This document shows, one piece after another, positions 1 to 7,736 of a stretch of DNA of 42,339 nt; position 1 is the stretch's first letter; the number at the start of each line of letters is the position of its first letter. This stretch comes from JBKECO01 sp047974745 (GTDB lineage: Bacteria > Bacillota > Clostridia > Lachnospirales > Lachnospiraceae). The notes under the pieces are model-generated. The model was not told the origin of the DNA. It ran no database searches and saw nothing but the letters and a program-made list of their open reading frames with translations. The stretch lies in NCBI GenBank assembly GCA_047974745.1, contig JBKECO010000050.1:1-42339 (forward strand). Direction: 5' to 3'. Made by a program: the position numbers and the translations under genes.

Positions 1-237
1 AGCGAGGTGTCTTGGTATCAATTCAGAACGATGATCGGCTATAAGGCTGAATGGTATGGTAAAAAGTTGGTATTAGTAAATCCAAGCCATACATCACAAC
101 GCTGTAATCATTGTGGGCATACAGAGAAAAGTAATCGGGTGTCTCAATCAAAGTTCGTATGTAAGGCATGTGGACATACAGATAATGCCGATAGTAACGC
201 TTCAAAAAATATAGAATTACTGGCATTAGTAATCTAA
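1..237 (+). CDS. tnpB: TnpB RNA-guided nuclease, C-terminal fragment (5' end outside window)
   Basis: About 78 C-terminal residues are visible, in frame from the first base to the TAA at 235-237. They contain a four-cysteine zinc ribbon (CNHCG then CKACG) and then DNADSNASKNI, which matches the third RuvC motif of TnpB/IS605 OrfB proteins, with its catalytic Asp and the Asn-Ala that follows. TnpB proteins are RNA-guided DNA nucleases that cut with a guide RNA encoded at the element's right end. The C-terminus looks intact. Whether the whole protein is intact cannot be judged because the 5' part is missing. Confidence 0.85.
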   Translation, partial: SEVSWYQFRTMIGYKAEWYGKKLVLVNPSHTSQRCNHCGHTEKSNRVSQSKFVCKACGHTDNADSNASKNIELLALVI

Positions 238-352
238 TATCACAGTAATTCCAGTTAAACCGTAGGGACTACGGGGATAGCCTAATCAATTAGAAACCAT
301 TGGGTTTTTGTACTTAGGAATCCGCTTTGGCTTTAACCAAGTGGTAGTTCAA
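238..352 (+). ncRNA. Candidate omega RNA (guide scaffold) region of TnpB
   Basis: TnpB elements encode their guide RNA over the 3' end of tnpB and the right end. Here 115 noncoding bases follow the stop codon and contain the hairpin at 322-344. The guide segment would be the flanking host sequence starting about 353. This assignment rests on position and the hairpin only; no covariance search was possible, and the RNA's 5' end may lie inside tnpB. Confidence 0.35.
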
Positions 353-403
353 AAAGAGAAATAACATGATTCTTTTGAAAAGAGATAGAGTGCTGGCATT
401 TAC

Positions 404-2431
404 CTAGATCATATGCATTGCAGCCATGTAACCGGCTCTGACAGCATCTCCCACTTTTCCTGCCTGTGAGCAGTCTCCTGTGACAAAACAGATTCTGCCT
501 TCACAGGCTTTTTTTAATTCGGCGGCTTCTCCACTGTTCGGCTGCATGCCCATGGAATAAATCACAGTATCTGCGCTTAGAAAGTGCCTGGAGCCGTTAG
601 TCTCCACTAGAATTCCCTCTGGCGTAAAAGAGAGACAGGTTGTATTCAGCAACTGATGAATATTTCTTTGTTCCATTTCAACAAGCAGAGCATTGCGATA
701 ATAACCAAAGGTCTCTTTTGCCATCATATTCTCTTTTTCAATCACAGTGACAGTTCGATTCTCAGCGGCTAGATGCAGTGCTATCTCACAGCCGACCAGA
801 CCGCCGCCTGCGATCAAAACATTCGTTCCGATCTGATCCATATTGTCATAGACCCAAAGCCCATTCCTGGCATGCTCGATGCCATCGATCGGTGGAACAA
901 TGGGTCTGGAACCAACTGCGATCACAACATAGGTACTGGGATTCTTCCTTAAAAAATCATCATCCACAGTTGTATTCAGTAAAACATGAATATTTGGATC
1001 CTCCGTGACCTTGCGAATCAGCAGATTTTTAAAGTTGCGAAGGTCGACCTTATCGGTATCAGTATCTGTAAAGTTCAATGTGCCGCCAATCCTATCACAT
1101 TTTTCTGCCAAAATCACAGTATGACCTCTTTCGCTGGAGGTCAGAGCAGCCTGCAGTCCGGATACGCCCCCACCAACGACAAGGACTTTTTTTGTACTCT
1201 CGAATTTAGGCATAGTCTCGGGATAATAACCGAAACCTGAGTTGGGATTGATGGCACATCTTCCCATGGATGCTGGTGAGTAGATCTTTGCCACTTCTTC
1301 AGGGGAGAGACCCTTTTCCCATAACGGAAGATCCGTTTCATGCTCACAAAAACCCGGATAGCACTGAAAACATCGAACGCATCTGCGAATATCCGCCTCC
1401 TGACCATTGGCTGCTTTATTTGGAAACTCAGGATCGGCAAAACCCTGCCTTCCAAGCTCCACAAAATCAGCATACCCATTAGAAAGGATTTCCTCTGCCA
1501 TTTCCGGACTATTGATGCCGCCAATCACAGAGACCTTTGACGCTGTTACTTTTTCTTTGACCTTTCTGGCATGCTCCACATTAACACCATGGATGTCAAA
1601 AAAATCTGAAAAAGTATTTGTTTTATTTCCAGCCCATTTTAAGCCATTCGAGATATGAATGATATCGACTATGCCATCGATCATGCTGCAGAATTCGGAG
1701 GTCTCTTCGATCATAAGTCCGCCGGGAACACCATCCTCAGCACTTATACGGAATTCGATGATCATGTCCTTGCCAACGGCTTTGCGAACCCTATTAAGAA
1801 TTTGTTTGGGAAATCTGGCTCTGTTCTCCAGGGAGCCTCCAAATTCATCGGTTCTGTGATTCGTCCAAGGGGAGAGGAACTGCTGAAATAAAAATCCGTG
1901 ACCTCCATGAATCAGTATGCCATCAAAGCCACTGGCCTTTGCAAAAAGTGAAATGTTGACGAAATCGAGGATGACTTTTTCCATCATTTCCGGGTTCATC
2001 CCTTTTACTTCTATGCCATCCTTGCGTGTGTAGGAGTCAGGTCCCCATGGCTGATAGGGAGGCAGAGCTTCGGCATGGGCACCTTCATGGCAGAATTCAA
2101 GATAAGAGATGGCACCATGCGTTTTTATACGGTCAGCATATTCTTTAAATGCTTCAAAATCATCACCAGAATACTTTGTGAAGTCGACCCCGCGATCCAG
2201 GAACAGGCAGCGGGCTTCTTCGGCATTCACAGATATTTCACCTGTGGATACTGCAGCAGCACCACCCTTTGCACGATTTTCTACCATGCGATACACATTC
2301 TCGCGGATTTCCGGTATAAAGAGCACAGAATGCGCAAAAAGTGTTGGGGCATTGATGATTCGGTTTCGATAGACATGTCCGCAAATAGTGACCGGTGAAA
2401 AAAGATTTTTGAATTTCGTTGTTGATGACAT
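404..2431 (-). CDS. Old Yellow Enzyme-type enoate/dienoyl-CoA reductase (FMN, Fe-S, FAD)
   Basis: A 675-residue NAD(P)H:flavin oxidoreductase of the 2,4-dienoyl-CoA reductase/2-enoate reductase/BaiCD-BaiH class. The N-terminal TIM barrel (about 1-345) carries the family signature at 175-207 (HGGHGF, QFLSP, DEFGGS, ENRARF). A cysteine cluster follows (C351, C354, C357, C362, C392), then an FAD Rossmann motif (VLVVGGGVSG, about 416-425) and a second dinucleotide-binding motif (VLIAGGGLVG). It should reduce an activated C=C bond in the cytoplasm; the substrate is unknown. An upstream in-frame GTG/TTG-type start is possible, but ATG at 2431 is preferred because GGAGG lies 6 nt before it. The cysteine spacing is unusual: Cx2Cx2C with about 34 residues to CAINP, where the family normally has Cx2Cx3Cx11C. 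It diverges from a TetR/two-component operon that probably controls it. Confidence 0.88.
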   Translation of the reverse strand: MSSTTKFKNLFSPVTICGHVYRNRIINAPTLFAHSVLFIPEIRENVYRMVENRAKGGAAAVSTGEISVNAEEARCLFLDRGVDFTKYSGDDFEAFKEYADRIKTHGAISYLEFCHEGAHAEALPPYQPWGPDSYTRKDGIEVKGMNPEMMEKVILDFVNISLFAKASGFDGILIHGGHGFLFQQFLSPWTNHRTDEFGGSLENRARFPKQILNRVRKAVGKDMIIEFRISAEDGVPGGLMIEETSEFCSMIDGIVDIIHISNGLKWAGNKTNTFSDFFDIHGVNVEHARKVKEKVTASKVSVIGGINSPEMAEEILSNGYADFVELGRQGFADPEFPNKAANGQEADIRRCVRCFQCYPGFCEHETDLPLWEKGLSPEEVAKIYSPASMGRCAINPNSGFGYYPETMPKFESTKKVLVVGGGVSGLQAALTSSERGHTVILAEKCDRIGGTLNFTDTDTDKVDLRNFKNLLIRKVTEDPNIHVLLNTTVDDDFLRKNPSTYVVIAVGSRPIVPPIDGIEHARNGLWVYDNMDQIGTNVLIAGGGLVGCEIALHLAAENRTVTVIEKENMMAKETFGYYRNALLVEMEQRNIHQLLNTTCLSFTPEGILVETNGSRHFLSADTVIYSMGMQPNSGEAAELKKACEGRICFVTGDCSQAGKVGDAVRAGYMAAMHMI

Positions 2432-2462
2432 AGCGCTCCTCCATGGTATATGATAATGTGAT

Positions 2463-2518
2463 ACTAGGATCAAGATATCAGGATCAGGAAATCAGAATCA
2501 GAATATCAGGATTGGGAT
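2463..2518. repeat. 14-bp imperfect tandem repeat, four copies, in the reductase leader
   Basis: Four contiguous 14-bp units: ACTAGGATCAAGAT (2463-2476), ATCAGGATCAGGAA (2477-2490), ATCAGAATCAGAAT (2491-2504) and ATCAGGATTGGGAT (2505-2518). They lie between the putative minus-strand promoter and the start of the reductase, so they should be transcribed in its 5' leader. Function unknown. Confidence 0.8.
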
Positions 2519-2532
2519 ATGTGTTACTCAGC

Positions 2533-2585
2533 ATCATAATTTGGTTCTTAACAAAATCCTAACATGCGAAAGAGTGCGTTACAAT
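2533..2585. promoter_or_regulatory. Shared divergent promoter region with 11-bp-spaced direct repeats
   Basis: CTTAAC (2547-2552) and CCTAAC (2558-2563) form a direct repeat with 11-bp period, the usual arrangement bound by OmpR/PhoB-type regulators. The block sits between two possible -10 boxes: TACAAT (2580-2585) for the TetR operon and, on the minus strand, TATGAT (complement of 2533-2538) for the reductase. Each lies 17 bp from a poor -35 inside the repeat block. The 15-mer TTAACAAAATCCTAA (2548-2562) recurs exactly at 4980-4994. Binding by the adjacent regulator is inferred. Confidence 0.5.
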
Positions 2586-2693
2586 CAACAAAATATCGGG
2601 AGTTTGTCGGTGTCTTTCATGCTTTGGACATAGACATTCGCAATTTGCAGATTTTGTCAGGAGCTGTCAGTCGATCAAAAACAGGGGTAGTGA

Positions 2694-3190
2694 ATGCAAC
2701 AGGCAAGTATGAGGGAGAATTCCATCCAGAAGATTATGGATGCATTTTTAACAGTTCTTGAAGAAACAAGTTTTCAGAGGGTGACCGTGAGTAATATCAT
2801 CACAAGTGCAAAGGTGAACCGTACCACGTTCTACAAATACTTTCGTGATAAATATGAGTTGAAAGAAATATATCTGAAGATGATCATGGATGATTTTTAT
2901 GAAAACACCAACTATGGGTTCATTATGGCAAAGTCGAATGAAATTCAAGATGAAATTCACAGCCGTAACTTTGAGCAGATTCTGGATTTCTTTGAGCATA
3001 AAAAAAGTATATATCGAATTTTATGGAAATCTGACATGGATCAGGATCTATTTCAAAAGATGATTCTGATGTGACAAAAGAACAGGTGGGAAGTATCATG
3101 AGAGACAATATGGAAAATGGATTTTTCCAGACGTATCGAAGGTATTTGGAAGATGGGGGTAAGGACCCTTTGTGGATGGAGGAATTATGA
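2694..3190 (+). pseudogene. TetR/AcrR-family regulator, apparently frameshifted
   Basis: The N-terminal half encodes a clear TetR DNA-binding domain: an amphipathic helix, then VTVSNIITSAKVNRTTFYKYFRDKYEL at about residues 28-54. The frame stops at TGA 3072-3074 after 126 residues, short for the family (about 180-200). One frame back (-1), an open frame continues from about 3059 (...DDSDVTKEQVGSIM...) to TGA 3188-3190. That stop overlaps the ATG of the next gene (3187) as ATGA, as expected for the original reading frame. The shift is most likely around the AAAA run at 3055-3058. No convincing programmed-slippage heptamer is seen. So this is either a decayed gene, a recent mutation or a sequencing error. 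The start is ATG 2694, preceded by a weak GGGG site. Confidence 0.65.
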
Positions 3191-3861
3191 TTACGATACT
3201 TGTACTTGAAGATGATCCAAAACTGAACTATATTGTATGCTCCACGTTGAACGATCATGGATATCGGACGATTGGCTGTAAAGATCCTGAGGAAGCGTTT
3301 GATCAGCTGGCAGGAGAATCGGTGAATCTGATTCTGACTGATATTATGATGCCAGGAATGGATGGGTTCGAATTTGCAGAAGAGATTCGCGGCCAGGATA
3401 AACAGATTCCAATCTTGTTCATGACAGCCAGAGATGATATGACGTCAAAGAAAAGAGGATTTCTGATCGGAATCGATGATTATATGGTGAAGCCCATTGA
3501 TCTGGATGAATTGCTGCTTCGCATATCTGCAATATTACGGAGAGCCAAAATTTCCTTTGAGAAGGAAATCATGATAGGCAATTTCAGATTGAGCGAGAGT
3601 GAGACGACAGCTTACATCAATGATGAGGATGTTGGTCTGACAGTGAAGGAATTCAATATTCTGTTTAAACTGCTTTCCTACCCAAAAAGAACCTTTACCC
3701 GCGGTCAGATCATGGACGAGTTCTGGGGCTTTGACAGTGAAAGCAACCCTAGAACAGTGGATGTGTCGATAACAAAGATCAGGGAAAAAATCTCAGCATG
3801 TAAACAGATTGAGATACAGACAGTCCGGGGATTAGGATATAAGGCGGTGATACAACAGTGA
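3187..3861 (+). CDS. OmpR/PhoB-family response regulator
   Basis: 224 residues. The N-terminal receiver has acidic residues LEDD (8-10), the phosphoacceptor Asp in LILTDIMMPG (D52) and the conserved Lys in YMVKP (K102). The C-terminal winged helix (about 128-224) shows ESETTAYI, LTVKEFNILFKLL, RTVDVSITKIREK and TVRGLGYK, typical of the OmpR/PhoB class that binds 11-bp-spaced direct repeats. ATG 3187 is chosen because GGAGGA lies just upstream and the codon overlaps the preceding stop as ATGA. The kinase follows with a GTGA overlap. Direct repeats of the expected spacing occur upstream of this operon and upstream of the dehydrogenase at 5068. Confidence 0.93.
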   Translation: MITILVLEDDPKLNYIVCSTLNDHGYRTIGCKDPEEAFDQLAGESVNLILTDIMMPGMDGFEFAEEIRGQDKQIPILFMTARDDMTSKKRGFLIGIDDYMVKPIDLDELLLRISAILRRAKISFEKEIMIGNFRLSESETTAYINDEDVGLTVKEFNILFKLLSYPKRTFTRGQIMDEFWGFDSESNPRTVDVSITKIREKISACKQIEIQTVRGLGYKAVIQQ

Positions 3862-4925
3862 AAATTCCTTTCTTAAATGCGCAGAATCCCAGGATCACTG
3901 TGAGAAGATCATTTCACAAAGAATATCTGCTGGTGCTGCTCACAGTCCTAATCAGCAGCGCTGGTGCAGTTCTTATATTCGATCATGAAATGCGGACCAA
4001 TATGTCGTCTCCGGTCATTGCAGTCACGATCATTTCATATATCCTTTTCATTTGTTTTCTGGTGAGCCTGGTACTTCGTATCGTGATTTATCAAAGCTTT
4101 AGAAAACCTATGCTGGAAATCGGTACGGCTGCACAGCAGGTCGCCTCAGGAGATTTTTCGGTTCGGTTACGGCAAAAGAGAAAGGACGATAAAATGGACG
4201 AGCTTGAGGTGCTGATCGAGGACTTCAATAAAATGGTTCAGGAACTGGCTACCATTGAGACGATGAAGACGGACTTCATTGGAAATATTTCCCATGAGAT
4301 GAAAACGCCGATTTCAATTATTAGAAATTATTCGGAAGCACTCAGAAATGTGCAGCTGCAGGAATCGGTAAAAATGGAATATATTGAGACGATCATCGAC
4401 TCGGCAGACCGACTCTCATCCTTAGTCACTGATGTACTTAAATTGAATACGCTGGAGAACCAGGAAATCATCCATAAGAAGAGCTATTCCTTATCTGAGC
4501 AGCTTAGGCTGTGTCTGCTGTTCTTTGAAGACAGACTGAATGAAAAAGAGATAGACTGGTCAGCAGATCTGGATGAAGAGATCGTGATTACCAACGATGA
4601 AGGACTTCTGGGAATCTTATGGAGCAACCTGATTAGCAATGCAGTTAAATTTACAGATCGGGGAGGAGCGTTGACTGTCAGTGCGCAAATGCAAAATAGG
4701 AAAGTCATAGTCAGAGTGGAGGACACCGGGTGCGGTATGAGTGAAGAAACTGTGCGCAAGATCTTTGATCGTTTTTATCAGGGAGATACTTCCCACACAA
4801 GTGAAGGCAATGGCATTGGAATGTCCATCGCCCATAGAATCATAAAACTTACCAATGCATCTTTGACCATTGATTCCACACTGGGTAAAGGCAGCAGCTT
4901 TATGGTAGAGCTGCCGATATCTTAA
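3858..4925 (+). CDS. Sensor histidine kinase (HAMP, HisKA, HATPase)
   Basis: 355 residues starting at GTG 3858, overlapping the regulator's stop codon by 4 nt. Two membrane segments (about 22-41 and 53-75) enclose only about ten residues, so there is almost no external sensing domain. A HAMP linker follows, then the H-box NISHEMKTPI (H146), the N-box NLISNAVKFT, G1 DTGCGM and G2 GNGIGMSIAHRI. It should phosphorylate the regulator encoded at 3187. The minimal extracytoplasmic loop suggests intramembrane sensing of envelope stress or a lipophilic compound; that is inference. Confidence 0.93.
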   Translation: MKIPFLNAQNPRITVRRSFHKEYLLVLLTVLISSAGAVLIFDHEMRTNMSSPVIAVTIISYILFICFLVSLVLRIVIYQSFRKPMLEIGTAAQQVASGDFSVRLRQKRKDDKMDELEVLIEDFNKMVQELATIETMKTDFIGNISHEMKTPISIIRNYSEALRNVQLQESVKMEYIETIIDSADRLSSLVTDVLKLNTLENQEIIHKKSYSLSEQLRLCLLFFEDRLNEKEIDWSADLDEEIVITNDEGLLGILWSNLISNAVKFTDRGGALTVSAQMQNRKVIVRVEDTGCGMSEETVRKIFDRFYQGDTSHTSEGNGIGMSIAHRIIKLTNASLTIDSTLGKGSSFMVELPIS

Positions 4926-4967
4926 GTGTTCGGTAGAAGTTATAAAAAAATCCAGTAAATTATGCAA

Positions 4968-5027
4968 TTTAACAGAACTTTAACAAAATCCTAATATATC
5001 AGAACAATTCTCCATTATTCTTATATT
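4968..5027 (+). promoter_or_regulatory. Promoter of the dehydrogenase gene with triple 11-bp direct repeat
   Basis: TTTAAC (4968-4973), TTTAAC (4979-4984) and CCTAAT (4990-4995) are spaced at exactly 11 bp. The block contains the 15-mer shared with 2548-2562. Possible -10 boxes are CATTAT (5013-5018) or TATATT (5022-5027), with no good -35, as expected if an OmpR-type activator substitutes for it. Confidence 0.5.
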
Positions 5028-5067
5028 CAGAAACAAACACAGAAGAAAAGAATAAAGGAGAATTTTT

Positions 5068-5865
5068 ATGAATATGAGAGGTAAAACTATCGTTGTAACT
5101 GGCGGAGGAAATGGTGTAGGAAGAGAGCTTGTATTTCAGCTGTTGCGTAAGGGCGTGATGGTTCTTGCGATCGATATCAATGAAGAGGCATTGATGGAAA
5201 CAAAACGCATGACTGGAAATGACCAGAATCTATTCTGGTATACGGTGGATATTGCAAGCAAAGAGGATGTATTCCATTTTGCAGAGGAAGCGATTACAAA
5301 ACATGGACACATAGATGGGATCGTCAACAATGCGGGAATCATTCAGCCATTTGTTAATGTAGACAGTCTGTCCCTAGAGCGCATGGAAAAAGTTATGAAT
5401 ATCAACTACTTTGGAACATTATACATGATCAAGGCTTTTCTGCCTCACCTTTTAAAACGTCCCCAGGCACATATCGTAAATGTATCCAGCATGGGTGGAT
5501 TTTTGCCGGTTCCCGGACAAACCGTATATGGGTCATCGAAGGCGGCAGTAAAACTGCTGAGTGAGGGCCTTAGTTCAGAACTAAAAAATACGAATGTCAA
5601 AGTGTCTGTCGTAATTCCCGGTGGAATTGCAACAAATATCATGAAGAATTCCAATATTACTACAAGAGATAAAAGAGATAAAGAGAAAGGAAGTAATCTG
5701 ATTCTGCAGCCGGAAGAAGCAGCTGAGCTGATCCTTCGAGGGATGGAAAAAGAGAAACTCGTCAGCTATATTGGAAAGGACTGTAAGCTCATGCATCTGT
5801 TAATGGGCATCAGACCGTCACTGGCAAAGGGACTGATCAGCCGCTTCCGTCTGACAAGCAACTAA
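5068..5865 (+). CDS. Short-chain dehydrogenase/reductase
   Basis: 265 residues of the classical SDR fold: cofactor loop TGGGNGVG (11-18), NNAG (87-90), catalytic Ser in NVSS (140/141), and YGSSK (Y154, K158). An Asp after the second strand (AIDIN, about residue 35) suggests preference for NAD(H). It should oxidise or reduce an alcohol/ketone in the cytoplasm; the substrate is not evident. The ATG is preceded by AAAGGAG at 7 nt spacing. Its promoter shares operator-like repeats with the enoate reductase promoter, so the two redox enzymes may act on one compound. A steroid or bile-acid substrate would be plausible for this enzyme pair but is not shown by the sequence. Confidence 0.9.
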   Translation: MNMRGKTIVVTGGGNGVGRELVFQLLRKGVMVLAIDINEEALMETKRMTGNDQNLFWYTVDIASKEDVFHFAEEAITKHGHIDGIVNNAGIIQPFVNVDSLSLERMEKVMNINYFGTLYMIKAFLPHLLKRPQAHIVNVSSMGGFLPVPGQTVYGSSKAAVKLLSEGLSSELKNTNVKVSVVIPGGIATNIMKNSNITTRDKRDKEKGSNLILQPEEAAELILRGMEKEKLVSYIGKDCKLMHLLMGIRPSLAKGLISRFRLTSN

Positions 5866-5934
5866 CGCTCAGACGCTGGTCTGCTAGAGCTCTGACTGCT
5901 CCTGATTCACATCCTGTCACACTGGATAAATACA

Positions 5935-5963
5935 TTGACAATCTTCGATATGAAAGCTATAAT
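5935..5963 (+). promoter_or_regulatory. Consensus sigma-A promoter of the ars operon
   Basis: TTGACA (5935-5940), a 17-bp spacer and TATAAT (5958-5963): a perfect match to the vegetative consensus. The spacer contains the imperfect dyad CTTcgatatgAAAG, a possible ArsR operator. Such a strong promoter fits control by repression. Confidence 0.8.
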
Positions 5964-6018
5964 TGAGCCAGATAACATTTATAGGAATTAGAATCATTAT
6001 GGTAAGGAGTGAACAAGA

Positions 6019-6315
6019 TTGAATCAGGATTTTCAAAAAAACGCAATTGTATTTAAGGCATTTTGTGATGAAAACAGGCTCATGATCCTGAATCTACTGG
6101 AGGATGGAGAGAAGTGTGCATGCGAATTGCTGGAAAGTCTTGCAATCAGCCAGCCAACATTATCCCACCATATGAAGATTCTGTGTGATGCAGATGTGGT
6201 CTGTCCGAGAAAAGATGGAAAGTGGACCCACTATTCCCTTTCTGCGAAGGGACTTGATAATGCAAAGACCATACTTGCAGAAATTACGGAAGCAGCCAGC
6301 CATGTAAACAAATAA
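6019..6315 (+). CDS. arsR: ArsR-family arsenic/metal-responsive repressor
   Basis: 98 residues with the ArsR/SmtB winged helix: a helix-turn-helix around 42-60 (AISQPTLSHHMKIL) and a wing with GKWTHYSL. The vicinal cysteines in EKCACELL (C33, C35) match the As(III)/Sb(III)-sensing CxC of ArsR. In that family, binding of trivalent arsenic releases the repressor from the operon's own promoter. The start is TTG 6019, with AAGGAG about 9 nt upstream; no better ATG exists. It is the first gene of an operon with a permease, a thioredoxin-like protein and an arsenate reductase. Confidence 0.9.
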   Translation: MNQDFQKNAIVFKAFCDENRLMILNLLEDGEKCACELLESLAISQPTLSHHMKILCDADVVCPRKDGKWTHYSLSAKGLDNAKTILAEITEAASHVNK

Positions 6316-6318
6316 AAA

Positions 6319-6341
6319 AGCCATTCCGATTTGGAGTGGCT
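6319..6341 (+). terminator. Intercistronic hairpin between arsR and the permease
   Basis: AGCCATTCC (6319-6327) pairs with GGAGTGGCT (6333-6341) across a 5-nt loop, with one G-U pair. It is preceded by an A run but not followed by a clean U tract. It may be a partial terminator or mRNA processing/stability element that lowers expression of the genes after arsR. Confidence 0.5.
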
Positions 6342-6417
6342 GAATCTTAAGTCGAAATATCGATAGAACTAGATATGTCAATCTATTCAGCGATTCATGG
6401 CAGGAACAGGAGGAGAA

Positions 6418-7431
6418 ATGCAGATTTTGGAATCGATAGGAGGCTTTATTCAGAATCAGATTCTTGGTATGAAGTGGCTCAATGAACTGGTCGGCAAGCT
6501 TTTGCAGGCAGTGGGTATCGACCTTGAAAGTAGAATTGGCGGCAGCATTCAGTTCTTTATATATGATGTCATTAAAATCACCATATTACTGTGTTGTTTG
6601 ATTTTTCTGATTTCTTATATTCAGAGCTTTTTCCCACCGGAAAAGAGCAAAAAGATCATTGGAAAATTTCACGGAATCGGGGCGAATATCGTTGCTGCAC
6701 TCCTGGGAACAGTGACTCCATTTTGCTCCTGTTCGTCAATACCGCTTTTCATCGGATTCACAGGTGCAGGACTTCCTTTGGGTGTCACTTTTTCTTTTTT
6801 GATTTCATCACCAATGGTGGATCTGGCTTCCCTGATTCTGCTGATGAGCATCTTTGGTGCCAAGGTCGCCATTGCCTATGTCATTGTAGGTCTGATTGTA
6901 GCTGTGCTTGGTGGAACCATTATTGAACGACTTCATATGGAAGATTATGTGGAAGATTTTATAAAAGGAGTGGGAAGTGTTGACATTGAGTCACCAGACC
7001 TGACAAAGCATGACCGTGTCATATTTGCCAGGGATCAGATGAGTTCCACATTCAAAAAGGTCTTTCCCTACATTCTGATCGGAGTTGGAATTGGTGCTAT
7101 CATCCATAACTGGATTCCGGAATCCTGGGTTACGACAGTGCTCGGTTCCAATAATCCGTTTGCTGTCATTTTGGCAGTGGGACTTGGTATACCAATGTAT
7201 GCAGATATATTCGGCACCGTACCGGTCGCTGAAGCATTGCTGCTTAAAGGTGCGAACCTGGGTACCGTACTGGCATTTATGATGGCGGTGACCACCCTGA
7301 GTCTGCCATCTATGATCATGCTTCGTAAGGCTGTCAAACCAAGACTGCTTGGAGTATTTGTTGCGATCTGTACCATTGGTATCCTTTTTGTTGGATATTT
7401 ATTTAATGGTCTGCAGATCCTGCTAGGGTAG
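6418..7431 (+). CDS. arsP: ArsP/COG0701-type permease (organoarsenical efflux candidate)
   Basis: 337 residues, about eight membrane segments. The TVTPFCSCSSIPLFIGF stretch (about 98-114; C103, C105) is the hallmark of the DUF318/COG0701 permeases, including ArsP, which exports trivalent methylated arsenicals. A second family block lies at GLGIPMYADIFGTVPVAEALL. ATG 6418 is chosen because AGGAGG lies just before it; an in-frame ATG at 6397 lacks such a site. With arsR upstream and arsC downstream it is the operon's presumed arsenic exporter, as no ArsB or Acr3 is present. Whether it exports inorganic or methylated arsenite cannot be told from the sequence. Confidence 0.85.
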   Translation: MQILESIGGFIQNQILGMKWLNELVGKLLQAVGIDLESRIGGSIQFFIYDVIKITILLCCLIFLISYIQSFFPPEKSKKIIGKFHGIGANIVAALLGTVTPFCSCSSIPLFIGFTGAGLPLGVTFSFLISSPMVDLASLILLMSIFGAKVAIAYVIVGLIVAVLGGTIIERLHMEDYVEDFIKGVGSVDIESPDLTKHDRVIFARDQMSSTFKKVFPYILIGVGIGAIIHNWIPESWVTTVLGSNNPFAVILAVGLGIPMYADIFGTVPVAEALLLKGANLGTVLAFMMAVTTLSLPSMIMLRKAVKPRLLGVFVAICTIGILFVGYLFNGLQILLG

Positions 7432-7475
7432 CAATATCAGAAGGAAAATCGATGGATATCAAAAGGAGATCAAAT

Positions 7476-7724
7476 ATGAGTAAATCAGTCAAAGTCCTGG
7501 GATCAGGATGCACGAATTGTAACAAGCTGGAAGATGCAGCACGAGAGGCTTTACAGGAAATGGGACAGAGTATTGAAATCGGTCATGTTACAGATTTCAT
7601 AGAAATTGCCAAATATGGAGTTATGTCTACGCCTGCACTGGTCGTAGATGAAAAAGTAGTATCCATGGGAAAAGTACTTAAGAAAAAAGAAGTTCGAAAA
7701 CTATTGGAAAAAGCCTGGTCATAA
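7476..7724 (+). CDS. Small thioredoxin-like (redox-active disulfide) protein
   Basis: 82 residues with the redox motif GSGCTNCNKLE near the N-terminus (C12, C15) and a cis-Pro segment VMSTPALVVDE. This is the short MTH895/TM0996-type thioredoxin family often encoded beside DUF318 permeases. It is likely to serve as electron donor to the arsenate reductase encoded 12 nt downstream, or to keep permease cysteines reduced; both roles are inferred. AAGGAG precedes ATG 7476; an earlier in-frame ATG at 7452 has a poorer site. Confidence 0.85.
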   Translation: MSKSVKVLGSGCTNCNKLEDAAREALQEMGQSIEIGHVTDFIEIAKYGVMSTPALVVDEKVVSMGKVLKKKEVRKLLEKAWS

Positions 7725-7736
7725 GGAGGTACGGGT

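Larger units (their letters stand above)
1..352 (+). mobile_element. Right end of an IS200/IS605-family element (partial)
   Basis: The window opens inside a tnpB gene and runs through its noncoding right end. The end holds a hairpin (arms 322-330 and 337-344, loop 331-336, with one bulged T and one G-T pair), followed by TTCAA at 348-352. A subterminal hairpin followed by a TCAA-type cleavage site is the usual right-end form of IS200/IS605 elements. The left end, and any tnpA, lie outside the window. The exact right boundary is inferred. Confidence 0.6.

Noticed and set aside
2075..2398. Plus-strand open frames opposite the reductase gene.
   Set aside because: They are shadows of the minus-strand coding frame, with no ribosome sites or recognisable motifs.
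3055..3074. Programmed -1 frameshifting as explanation for the split TetR frame.
   Set aside because: The zero-frame heptamer around CAA AAG does not fit a slippery X XXY YYZ site, and TetR regulators are not known to need frameshifting. Mutation or sequencing error is simpler.
5866..5900. Hairpin after the dehydrogenase gene (CAGAC-GCTG-GTCTG) as terminator.
   Set aside because: The stem is short and there is no T run, so it is not supported as a terminator.
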